Assembly: GCA_031973215.1 (NCBI GenBank)
Contig: DALYDK010000001.1
Location: 62,001 to 126,000, forward strand
DNA: 64,000 bases
DNA from: DALYDK01 sp031973215
GTDB taxonomy: Bacteria; Patescibacteriota; Saccharimonadia; Saccharimonadales; CAIOMD01
Direction: 5' to 3'
Position numbers and translations under genes: made by a program. The number at the start of each line of letters is the position of its first letter. Positions within the stretch are counted from its first letter, which is position 1. This document shows, one piece after another, positions 32,800 through 40,382 of the stretch. The notes beneath the pieces are model-generated. The model had not been told where the DNA came from. It was given only the letters and a program-made list of their open reading frames with translations, and made no database searches.

Positions 32800-33489
32800 A
32801 TGGAACATGTAGAAAATACAAAATCAAAGCTGAACTGGCTTAGAGCTGGTGTCTTGGGAGCAAATGACGGAATAGTATCTATGGCCGGTTTAGTGGTGGG
32901 TGTTGCTGGGGCTACTCAAGACAAAACGGCAATTTTGGTGGCGGGGCTTGCCGGACTGGTTGCCGGCGCTTTTTCTATGGCTGTTGGTGAATATGTATCT
33001 GTTAGTACCCAAAGAGACGCCGAGAAGTATTTCATAGAAAAAGAATCGAAAGAAATAGAGGAAGATCCCGAGGGGGAGCTTGAAGAGTTGGTAGAAATAT
33101 ATGAGGCAAAAGGCCTAAGCAAAGAAACAGCAAGAGCTGTAGCTGTTGAACTTACTGAAAAAGACGCCCTTGAGGCTCATCTTGAGTTACAGTTTGGTTT
33201 AAACAAAGACGAGCTGACTAGCGCATGGCAGGCAGCCATTGCATCTGCAATATCTTTTACGATAGGTGGCTTAATACCTGTTCTAGCAATTATATTGCCT
33301 GCTGCAAGTGCTAGAGTACCAGTAACTTTTGTAGCTGTTGGAATAGCCTTATTAATCACCGGAAATGTCAGTGCCAGAATGAGCAATGCACATGTGCCAA
33401 GAGCTATGATAAGAATATTTTTTGGTGGCATGCTTGCCATGATAGCTACTTATATAGTTGGATTGCTTTTTGGCTCTGCTGGAATATAA
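32800..33489 (+). CDS. VIT1/CCC1-family transporter
   Basis: A 229-aa membrane protein of the VIT/CCC1 family of iron and manganese transporters. The first two helices carry LRAGVLGANDGIVSMAGLVVGVAGA and GLAGLVAGAFSMAVGEYVSVSTQ; a cytosolic Glu-rich segment (about 80-130, ESKEIEEDPEGELEELVEIYE) matches the metal-binding domain; three more helices follow. Likely exports Fe2+ or Mn2+. A TAAAAT box lies 10 nt before the ATG. Confidence 0.88.
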   Translation: MEHVENTKSKLNWLRAGVLGANDGIVSMAGLVVGVAGATQDKTAILVAGLAGLVAGAFSMAVGEYVSVSTQRDAEKYFIEKESKEIEEDPEGELEELVEIYEAKGLSKETARAVAVELTEKDALEAHLELQFGLNKDELTSAWQAAIASAISFTIGGLIPVLAIILPAASARVPVTFVAVGIALLITGNVSARMSNAHVPRAMIRIFFGGMLAMIATYIVGLLFGSAGI

Positions 33490-33525
33490 AAAAATCGCCC
33501 ACAAGTAAGGGCGATTTTTTTATTT
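33488..33525. terminator. Bidirectional intrinsic terminator
   Basis: AAAAAATCGCCC pairs with GGGCGATTTTTT around an 8-nt loop, giving T-runs on both strands. It serves the convergent VIT-family gene and the L25 gene. Confidence 0.9.
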
Positions 33526-33533
33526 TAGGGGAA

Positions 33534-34196
33534 TTATTCTTCAGATTTTTTAGCTTCTGCCTCGGCCGGTTCTTCGGCTGGCTTGTCGGCGTTTTCAGCT
33601 ATAGCTTCTGCAGCTGCGTCGGCTTCGGCAATTTGGTCTTTAGGTACTTCTACAATTGCAACAGGTGTATCTAGGGCAGTCAGGATAGTCACGCCAGCAG
33701 GAGCTTTGATAGATTCTACTCTAACTACATCACCTGCTTCCTCAAGCGAGCTTAGGTCAACTTCGATTTTTTCTGGAAGATCTTTCGGTAATGCCTTAAT
33801 AAGAAGAACATCTAACTCTTTTAGAACCATAAGGCTTTTCTTTTCTGCTGGGATCTCGGTTTCTGCATAAACAACAGGTACTTCGGTTTCAATAGCTTCA
33901 TTTTGTTTGACTGCTTGAAAAACAATATGTCTAATTGAATGCTTCGTAGGGTCAAAATCGACATTTCTAATTATTGCTAGGTAGTTTTTACCATCTAGGT
34001 CAAGATTAACGGTTTGGCTTTTTCCGGCCGCACTATAGGTGACTTCAAAATCTCTATATTCGCCTTCGGCAATAATAGATTCTTTACCGTGATTGTGGAT
34101 TACGGCTGGTACGGTACCACTTTTTCGTAGTGCATTTAAACCTTTACCCACTTTAGTTCTTGGTTTTAATTTTAGTTCAATAGTATTGTTAGACAT
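33534..34196 (-). CDS. rplY: 50S ribosomal protein L25, CTC form
   Basis: A 220-aa protein: N-terminal L25 domain (ELKLKPRTKVGKGLNALRKSGTVPAVIHNHGK), a TL5-type C-terminal domain (LDVLLIKALPKDLPEKIEVDLSSLEEAG) and an acidic Glu/Ala-rich tail. L25/CTC binds 5S rRNA. The long CTC form, rather than the short E. coli form, is present. Confidence 0.92.
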   Translation of the reverse strand: MSNNTIELKLKPRTKVGKGLNALRKSGTVPAVIHNHGKESIIAEGEYRDFEVTYSAAGKSQTVNLDLDGKNYLAIIRNVDFDPTKHSIRHIVFQAVKQNEAIETEVPVVYAETEIPAEKKSLMVLKELDVLLIKALPKDLPEKIEVDLSSLEEAGDVVRVESIKAPAGVTILTALDTPVAIVEVPKDQIAEADAAAEAIAENADKPAEEPAEAEAKKSEE

Positions 34197-34305
34197 TAAT
34201 TCCCTCTTAATTATCTAGATTATTATAAACTATTTTTGAACAAATTTATAGTAATTATGTACATTTTGGGAATAATATACTTCAAAAACGATATAATGAA
34301 TTGTT

Positions 34306-35469
34306 ATGGATATTTATGAAAAATCACTAGAAGAACACCTAAAACATAAAGGGAAAATTAAGGTTGAATCAAAGGTTCCTTTGAATTCAAAAGAAGATCT
34401 TAGCATATACTACAGTCCCGGCGTTGCGGGCGTATCATCTTATTTAGCAAAAAACCCAAACGAAACATTTAGGTATACTTCGGTTAATAACAGTGTAGCG
34501 GTAATTTCTGATGGATCTAGCGTTTTGGGGCTTGGCAATATAGGTCCAGAGGGTGCTTTACCAGTTATGGAGGGTAAGGCCATTCTATTTAAGAATTTTG
34601 CAGATATTGATGCTTTCCCTATTGTTTTAAATACCCAAGACCCCGATGAAATTGTTAAAACCGTTCTTAATATTGCTCCGAGTTTTGGTGGAATTAATTT
34701 AGAAGATATTTCAGCTCCCAATTGTTTTTATGTTGAAGAGCAGCTAAAAGAGCGACTATCAATTCCGGTTATGCATGACGATCAGCACGGTACTGCCGTA
34801 GTTGTACTTGCGGGCTTAATTAATGCCTGTAAGGTTACCGGTAGAAATTTACAAGACGCAAAAATTGTAATTATTGGCGCCGGTGCTGCGGGAGTAGCAA
34901 TTGCAAAATTGCTACATGAATACGGTAAAAGACTTGAGCAAGTTACTGGTTATGGCGGCCCAAGAATGTTTGCCGTTGACAGCAAGGGTGTTATACATAA
35001 AGGACGAAGTGGCTTAAATGAATCAAAGTTAAGATTGCTTGATTTTGTGAATTTGTCTAATACTATGGCAAGTGTAGAGGAGGTTGTATCTGGGGCAGAC
35101 ATTATTATTGGCGTTTCTGGTCCCGGTAGTATTACTCCGCAAATGGTTAGTGCAATGTCAAAAAACGCAATAGTATTTGCACTAGCTAACCCAGAACCAG
35201 AAATTATGCCAGACTTAGCAAAAACAGCGGGAGCAGCTATTGTGGCCACAGGAAGAAGTGATTTTCCGAATCAGGTTAATAATGTTTTGGCATTTCCTGG
35301 CATATTTAGGGGAGCTTTAGATAATAGGCAGCCAATAACCGACGATATTAAGATAAAAGCTGCCGAGGCAATTGCTAGCTTGGTAAAAAAGCCGTCAGAA
35401 GATGAAATTATTCCTAGCCCTCTCAACCCTGCTGTGGTTGACGCGGTTGCTAGTGTATTTAAAAAATAG
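34306..35469 (+). CDS. NAD(P)-dependent malic enzyme
   Basis: A 387-aa short bacterial malic enzyme. It contains YYSPGVAGVSS, VISDGSSVLGLGNIGPEGALPVMEGKA, PNCFYVEEQL, the DDQHGTAVV motif and a Rossmann-type IIGAGAAGVAIAK. The reaction is malate to pyruvate plus CO2 with NAD(P)H; it is a common source of reducing power or pyruvate in Saccharibacteria. TATAAT at 34292-34297 lies only 8 nt before the ATG, so the message is probably leaderless or nearly so. Confidence 0.93.
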   Translation: MDIYEKSLEEHLKHKGKIKVESKVPLNSKEDLSIYYSPGVAGVSSYLAKNPNETFRYTSVNNSVAVISDGSSVLGLGNIGPEGALPVMEGKAILFKNFADIDAFPIVLNTQDPDEIVKTVLNIAPSFGGINLEDISAPNCFYVEEQLKERLSIPVMHDDQHGTAVVVLAGLINACKVTGRNLQDAKIVIIGAGAAGVAIAKLLHEYGKRLEQVTGYGGPRMFAVDSKGVIHKGRSGLNESKLRLLDFVNLSNTMASVEEVVSGADIIIGVSGPGSITPQMVSAMSKNAIVFALANPEPEIMPDLAKTAGAAIVATGRSDFPNQVNNVLAFPGIFRGALDNRQPITDDIKIKAAEAIASLVKKPSEDEIIPSPLNPAVVDAVASVFKK

Positions 35470-35662
35470 AATTACTTATTTTACTTCTTTCACAGTATAA
35501 GTATTTTTTAATATGGTTAAAAAGTCTATTGCATATTATATAATAATATTGTATATTATCAAGTAGATAGCAAAGTATTGTTATTCCAACAATTAACATC
35601 TGAATAAATACAGCAACAAATACTTCAAAACCAAATAGTAAGTTTTAGGGAGATTTGTTGCC

Positions 35663-36259
35663 GTGGAAAAGCAATACGAATTATTTGAGCAAATTGGTGA
35701 AAGATTACGAAACGAAGAAAATCTTTTAAAAAAGAAATTTTTTCGTTATGTGATTATTCTTCGATTTCCGTTGGCAATAATAATTGCTTTATTTGTTTTT
35801 TCTGCAATGAGTACCCAGGCTGCTTCGCCTGCAGCCAGCGCTGTTGTTTATAGTGAATCAAAAGCACAGACTATAAATGCAGCAGATATTTTTTATATAG
35901 ATAAAATTAATAATTTGCGGGCATCTTTAGGGAAGCCATATTTGTTTTATAAGCCGGCCCTTGAAAGATCTGCAGCATTTAAAGCTCAAGATATGATTAA
36001 TAATGATTATTGGGGTCATTTTAGCCCCTATGGTACTAGTTTTTCTGATTTTATATGGAGACAAACCCCTTTTAGCGAAAAGGTTGGTGAAAATTTGGCC
36101 AAATGTTATGAAAATAGGAACGATGCCTTTAGGGCGCTTGTTAACAGCCCTTCCCATTATGAAATAATGGTTGGCGATTTTACTCACGTTGGAATTAGCG
36201 AAAGAACTAACTTAAACGACGGTTGCATTTATACTGTTCTGCATTTTGCAAAAAATTAG
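35663..36259 (+). CDS. Membrane-anchored CAP-domain (SCP/PR-1-like) protein
   Basis: A 198-aa protein starting at GTG with a GGGAG site upstream. One transmembrane segment (about residues 29-48) follows a basic stretch, then an extracytoplasmic CAP domain: INNLRASLGKPYL, RSAAFKAQDMINNDYWGHFSP, GENLAKCYENRNDAFRALVNSPSHYEIMVG and HVGISE. The His and Glu residues of the CAP cavity are kept. Likely surface-exposed; function is unknown. No LPxTG motif is seen at the C-terminus. Confidence 0.85.
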   Translation: MEKQYELFEQIGERLRNEENLLKKKFFRYVIILRFPLAIIIALFVFSAMSTQAASPAASAVVYSESKAQTINAADIFYIDKINNLRASLGKPYLFYKPALERSAAFKAQDMINNDYWGHFSPYGTSFSDFIWRQTPFSEKVGENLAKCYENRNDAFRALVNSPSHYEIMVGDFTHVGISERTNLNDGCIYTVLHFAKN

Positions 36260-36308
36260 CCTTAATTTGCTATAATTACTTCTAAATTAGCAACAAGGAG
36301 AAGTTATC

Positions 36309-37043
36309 ATGCAGCAATCGGACAACCCATCATTATCTAAGTCTGTTCTAGAGAGAATTTCTGCTGCTGAAGATACAAAAACAGCAACAATTACTGGAAC
36401 TAGCTTAAAAATATTATTTCTTCTATTACTAACGGTAGGTGCGGGATATTTTGGCTGGCAAGCTATGTCTAGTGCATCCACTTCTGCAATTGTGACAATA
36501 GCCGGATTTTCTATTGTCGCCATTGTCGCGGCTGTGGTAACCGCATTTAAGCCTACTTGGGCAATGTTTACTGGCCCTATATATGCTTTGGCCCAAGGAT
36601 TTGTAATGGGTGCCATATCTCAGGTCTACAATGCTCAGTTCAATGGGATAGTTGTACAGGCAATAGGTCTAACTGGCGCAATATTTTTTGTTAGTTTATG
36701 GGCATTTTGGCTAGGGCTCATTAAAGTTACTAATAAATTCCGAATTGGCGTCGTTATAGCAACGCTAGGAGTTGGCTTATACTACCTAATAGCATTTATT
36801 CTTAGTTTATTTGGGGTGACAGCGCCTTTAATATTTGATACCGGCACTTTTGGGATAATATTTAGCGTAGTGGTTGTATTTATTGCCACTTTAAATTTAT
36901 TTTTAGATTTTGACTTTATTCAACAGGCAGAAGCCTCTAAGATGCCAAAAGTTTTTGAATGGTATGGTGCTTTCGCACTAATGGTTACATTAATTTGGCT
37001 ATATATAGAAACACTAAGGCTTATTGGCAAGACTCGTTCTTAG
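36309..37043 (+). CDS. Bax inhibitor-1/YccA family membrane protein
   Basis: A 244-aa protein with seven hydrophobic segments, a cytoplasmic N-terminus, and the family features of an acidic helix end (FLDFDFIQQAE) and EWYGAFALMVTLIWLYIE. BI-1/YccA proteins are pH-sensitive Ca2+ leak channels or FtsH-interacting proteins. AAGGAG lies 9 nt upstream. Its 3' end overlaps the convergent hydrolase gene by 30 bases. Confidence 0.88.
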   Translation: MQQSDNPSLSKSVLERISAAEDTKTATITGTSLKILFLLLLTVGAGYFGWQAMSSASTSAIVTIAGFSIVAIVAAVVTAFKPTWAMFTGPIYALAQGFVMGAISQVYNAQFNGIVVQAIGLTGAIFFVSLWAFWLGLIKVTNKFRIGVVIATLGVGLYYLIAFILSLFGVTAPLIFDTGTFGIIFSVVVVFIATLNLFLDFDFIQQAEASKMPKVFEWYGAFALMVTLIWLYIETLRLIGKTRS

Positions 37044-37841
37044 TTCTTTAGCTATAAATTTACTGTAATATTTATTTAGAACATGCCCTACCCTGGCTTT
37101 AATTACGGTTACATTATGCCGTTCTTTTGCTAGCTGTTGGTAGTTTTTGGGCATCACTAGTACGTCAAAAACACCGTAAATAATTTTAATATTTTGTTTA
37201 ATATTTTGAATATCTGTAAGTGTTTTTTGGTTGACTATTGAGTTAACCAAACTCCTTTTAAAAGGTATCCATGTCTGTGCATTAATCTTAAATCCGCTAA
37301 AGCCCGCAGTTGCTATTTTTGCCGCCCTAAGAGTTGTCTTAGGATTGTTAACAATCATTTTATAAACTCTAAAATACGCATTATTTTTGCTTCTTGCCGT
37401 TTTTGAATATTGCTTTTCAGCTTGTGCTACATCGGCAGGCAGGTATATGGGAGGGCTACAAAGAAAAAGACTATCTATTTTAATTTTATTTCTTTTAGAT
37501 ATTTCAATTGCTATAAGTGAACCCATAGAATGACCAACTACTATAATTGGTTCTTTCAGCCGAAGCTTTTTAATGGTTTTTTCAATAGATTTAGCGTGAT
37601 CTTGTAAGTCGTAAGAACAATTTGCGGGCTTTGGCGAGTTCCCAAATCCTAGCAGATCCAGAACAATTAATCTCAAGCCCTGCCCGTTTAAATTACTTAT
37701 ACAATCATCCCAGCACTTACCATCGGTCGCTATGCCGTGCAAAAACAGAATAGGCTTCCCTTCTTTGTTGTCATATCTTACAAATAGTTTTGGAGTTCTG
37801 TAAAATAGATCCAATAATTTTTGAAAACTATTTTTTAGCAT
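37014..37841 (-). CDS. Alpha/beta-fold hydrolase
   Basis: A 275-aa protein with the oxyanion region LFLHGIATDGKCW, the nucleophile elbow VGHSMGSL (Ser), a late Asp (YGVFDVLV) and a C-terminal His (RVGHVL), the complete Ser-Asp-His triad. No signal peptide. Substrate unknown; could be an esterase or a C-C hydrolase. Confidence 0.8.
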   Translation of the reverse strand: MLKNSFQKLLDLFYRTPKLFVRYDNKEGKPILFLHGIATDGKCWDDCISNLNGQGLRLIVLDLLGFGNSPKPANCSYDLQDHAKSIEKTIKKLRLKEPIIVVGHSMGSLIAIEISKRNKIKIDSLFLCSPPIYLPADVAQAEKQYSKTARSKNNAYFRVYKMIVNNPKTTLRAAKIATAGFSGFKINAQTWIPFKRSLVNSIVNQKTLTDIQNIKQNIKIIYGVFDVLVMPKNYQQLAKERHNVTVIKARVGHVLNKYYSKFIAKELRTSLANKP

Positions 37842-37910
37842 ATTGAATCATCTTCTAGTAATTTATCAATTTCTTAAGTCAATTATCTTATTATGGAATT
37901 CTTGTAATAA

Positions 37911-38474
37911 TTAGACGGTCATTATTTCTTGCTCTTTGGCCTTGGACAGTTGATCGACTTTTGTTTTTATATTAGCCATTAAGTCATTCACCTTCTTCTC
38001 TAATGATGCTAGATCATCTTCTGTGATTTCTTTGGCATTTTTTGCTTTTTTAGCTTCATCTAGAATATCGTGTCTAATATTTCGACAAGAAATGTGGCAA
38101 TCTTCAGCCTTAGTGCTTAGTTGTTTGACAATATCTTGTCTTCGCTCGGTAGTAAGTGGGGGTATTGGTATGCGAACAACTCGACCATCGTCACTAGGAT
38201 TTAGCCCTAAGCTTTGATTATTTCTAATTGCCTCACTAATAGCTTGAATATTGCTTGGGTCAAAAGGACTAATTTGTATTAGTTGGGCTTCTGGAGTGGT
38301 AATGTTACTGACTTGGTTAAGTGGCATTTCCGTTCCATATGCAACAACAGTAACTCCATCTAACATGCTTGGGTGTGCCCTACCGGTTCGGAGCTTTTTT
38401 AGCTCTTCTTCAAAATGTGCCAGAGCACCGTTTAATTTATTTTCAGTATCTTTAATAGCTTTATTAGTATCCAT
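37911..38474 (-). CDS. frr: Ribosome recycling factor
   Basis: A 187-aa protein of standard length. It has the hallmark LRTGRAHPSMLDGV, PLNQVSNITTPEAQLIQISPFD, NNQSLGLNPSDDGRVVRIPIPPLTTERR and the triple-helix bundle ends. With EF-G it splits post-termination ribosomes. Confidence 0.96.
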   Translation of the reverse strand: MDTNKAIKDTENKLNGALAHFEEELKKLRTGRAHPSMLDGVTVVAYGTEMPLNQVSNITTPEAQLIQISPFDPSNIQAISEAIRNNQSLGLNPSDDGRVVRIPIPPLTTERRQDIVKQLSTKAEDCHISCRNIRHDILDEAKKAKNAKEITEDDLASLEKKVNDLMANIKTKVDQLSKAKEQEIMTV

Positions 38475-38525
38475 TTGTTCCCTTTATTACTATGATTTAT
38501 ATTTTACGCTAAATTAACGGTTAAA

Positions 38526-39251
38526 TTAATCTATTTTTTTACGCTCTAGCTTTCGAGCGATAGCAATACCTAGCATGCCACTTGAATTTATGGACCAGTG
38601 CACTAGCCACGGGGCAACAATACTATTAGATATGATTCTAAGCCAAGCAAAAATTGCCCCGGCAATGCTTGTTATGACAACCACCCCAATAATCGATCCG
38701 TATTTTCGGCGTTTTAGGTCACGGTTTGCTTTGGCGAGTATTCGATTGTTTTCTAGCATGGCAATGGTTGGAAAAATATGCCATAAGCCAAAAATTAACG
38801 AAGAAATTATAATAGCTGTAATTGTAGAATTATGTTGCAATAAAAGCCCAAGTAATACTCCCCTGAAAAGCACTTCTTCTATTAATGCCGTTCCAAATGG
38901 AACTCTTACGGTTGCTTCGTAAGATATTAATTTGCCGCTGGCATTAGCTAGGTCGTCTCCTAGGAAAAATCTACGCAGTATGGGGATAGTGGCAATTATG
39001 GATGTTCCGAGTACAATGGCTGCAACCGCTAGAAAAGCAATATATATACCTGGCCAAATTTTATCGAATGCAAGGCCCATTTGCTCAAAATTTAGGCCAA
39101 AGCTTAAGCCCAATAGTACGGCAACACCAGTGATTCCTATATTTAAGTATAAATGCAACTTTTCTGGAACGGACTTAGCTAGCACCGTGCTATACAGTAA
39201 AATTAAAATAACTAGGACAGCTTCTTGGGCGTAAGGGGTTGGAATAACCAT
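38526..39251 (-). CDS. CPBP-family intramembrane metalloprotease
   Basis: A 241-aa, polytopic protein (about seven hydrophobic segments) with the CPBP (Abi/CAAX protease) motifs: EEVLFRG, FGLWHIFP and HWSINSSG. These place two Glu, Arg and two His near the active site. Targets are unknown; bacterial homologues act in bacteriocin self-immunity and envelope maturation. It is the gene downstream of the tandem RNA genes. Confidence 0.85.
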   Translation of the reverse strand: MVIPTPYAQEAVLVILILLYSTVLAKSVPEKLHLYLNIGITGVAVLLGLSFGLNFEQMGLAFDKIWPGIYIAFLAVAAIVLGTSIIATIPILRRFFLGDDLANASGKLISYEATVRVPFGTALIEEVLFRGVLLGLLLQHNSTITAIIISSLIFGLWHIFPTIAMLENNRILAKANRDLKRRKYGSIIGVVVITSIAGAIFAWLRIISNSIVAPWLVHWSINSSGMLGIAIARKLERKKID

Positions 39252-39307
39252 ATTTCAATGCCTTATTATACGCCGAAAAATTATATAAGCATAAATACTT
39301 AAATATG

Positions 39308-39346
39308 AAAAAAGGCCCCGGTTGGGGCCTACCTCTTTGTAAGAGG
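39308..39346 (-). terminator. Intrinsic terminator of RNA copy A
   Basis: On the minus strand GGCCCC, loop AACC, GGGGCC is followed by six T (39308-39313); just upstream a CCTCTT/AAGAGG-type hairpin lies in the conserved 3' tail. The sequence is identical to the end of copy B. Confidence 0.9.
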
Positions 39347-39777
39347 GGTTTGTTGGAATGCCGACGCCTTATGTAAATGGCGCTTGGCTTAACTTATGTG
39401 CCTCGTGCTACCGCGGGGTTTGCAACGGCTTCCAACAATTGGTCAGGGGGGCTTTCTCCCTGGTCCATGCGCGTTTTTGTTTCTTTTGCGCTATTGGGTT
39501 GGACGACCCAACGATCTTTTGGTCTTTTCGACCCAGGCATCTATTTTTTCCTGTTTGACGGTTCCGTCTCGATTCCAGTGTTGCACTGTCCGAGCTTGTC
39601 AGGCTCGAACCACTGTTTCGAGCCCGGTTGGGCTATCTTTGCGGCGTCTTTCGATCACCTCTAGAGATATCCGTCTCCCAGCCACCGCTTTTGCTGCTTT
39701 GAAGGAGGAGGCTTAGCGGCTTTTCCAAGAGTTTCTGACCCTGTGCGGGGTCATCAACACTCCCTCTCTTACGAGAT
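39308..39777 (-). ncRNA. Large structured non-coding RNA, copy A (about 470 nt)
   Basis: Transcribed right to left from a near-perfect promoter; predicted start A at 39777, end at 39308. The 5' end folds a GNRA hairpin (TCTC GTAA GAGA, 39765-39776), then GACCC/GGGTC around a CGCACA loop. A helix CGAGC/GCTCG (39591-39607) is capped by CTGACAA and enclosed by CAGTG/CACTG; CAGGG/CCCTG follows at 39444-39463; the 3' domain is closed by TTGTTGGAA plus GCCG (39426-39438) pairing with CGGC plus TTCCAACAA (39350-39363). The frames on either strand are not protein-like. Paralogous to copy B. Family unknown. Confidence 0.85.
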
Positions 39778-39784
39778 AAATTAC

Positions 39785-39813
39785 ATTATACACTATATAT
39801 AAAAAAATGTCAA
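39785..39813 (-). promoter_or_regulatory. Consensus sigma-70 promoter of RNA copy A
   Basis: On the minus strand TTGACA (39813-39808), exactly 17 bp, TATAAT (39790-39785): a full consensus match, the strongest promoter seen in the window, as expected for an abundant stable RNA. Confidence 0.9.
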
Positions 39814-39845
39814 TATTATATTGTCATATTCTTGTTTTAAATATG

Positions 39846-39884
39846 AAAAAAGGCCCCGGTTGGGGCCTACCTCTTTGTAAGAGG
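39846..39884 (-). terminator. Intrinsic terminator of RNA copy B
   Basis: GGCCCC, AACC, GGGGCC hairpin at 39852-39867 with six T after it on the minus strand (39851-39846); identical to the copy A terminator. Confidence 0.9.
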
Positions 39885-40339
39885 GGTTTAACGGAATGCC
39901 GCCACTTCTACCAACTTGGGTATAGGTGCTGGACTAAATTGTCCAGTGCTCCCTTGCGGGAAAGGCAACGGCGATTCCGTAAATGGTCAGGGGGGTGTGA
40001 TCCTTTTGGGATCCTCCCTGGCTTCCTGTCGCTTTCGCGACTCTTGCACTATAAGCTTCTCCTAGAAGAAGCAGTGCAGTGGGTGGATAGCGACCCATTT
40101 TAGCCTACCGGCAAGGGTTTTCAACCTAGTGACGATTACAAGTCAAACAGTTTGCACAATTCGGACTTGTCAGGTCCGAACAACTGTTCGAGCCTGTTGG
40201 GCTAGTGATGAGCCTTTCGGGCATCCCACTAGTCGTCTTCCTACCTATGGTTTAGCCGCTTGACGGCGACTTTGCCATTTTACCAACGATTTTGCCTACC
40301 CTGTGCGGGGCCGGGTCAATCGTCCCTCTCTTTCGAGAT
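39846..40339 (-). ncRNA. Large structured non-coding RNA, copy B (about 494 nt)
   Basis: Lies immediately upstream of copy A and has the same plan. The 5' GNRA hairpin is TCTC GAAA GAGA (40327-40338), then ACCC/GGGT with the conserved CCCCGCACAGGGT. Helix CGGAC/GTCCG (40162-40178) has the same CTGACAA loop but changed pairs, inside AACAGTT/AACTGTT (40146-40152, 40182-40188). CAGGG/CCCTG encloses an extra GATCC/GGATC arm. The 3' domain is closed by ACGGAAT plus GCCG (39891-39901) with CGGC plus ATTCCGT (39969-39980). The last 50 bases are identical to copy A. More diverged than copy A in the middle. Confidence 0.85.
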
Positions 40340-40345
40340 TATTCC

Positions 40346-40374
40346 ATGATACTCGGAAATTAATTCTGTGTCAA
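40346..40374 (-). promoter_or_regulatory. Strong sigma-70 promoter of RNA copy B
   Basis: Minus strand TTGACA (40374-40369), 17-bp spacer, TATCAT (40351-40346). It begins 9 bases after the stop codon of the upstream membrane protein gene, so the RNA is an independent unit. Confidence 0.88.
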
Positions 40375-40382
40375 CAATTTTC

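Noticed and set aside
39357..40103. Several open frames of 66-106 codons on the + strand inside the two RNA genes
   Set aside because: They run antisense to strong promoters, overlap one another in different frames, have no ribosome-binding sites, and their translations are Cys/Trp/Phe-rich with no resemblance to the neighbouring proteins; the DNA is explained by RNA structure.
39308..40339. RNase P RNA or group II intron
   Set aside because: A short GTGCAA match was noticed, but the other universal P RNA elements and the intron domain V signature are absent, and two tandem copies with separate promoters are not expected.
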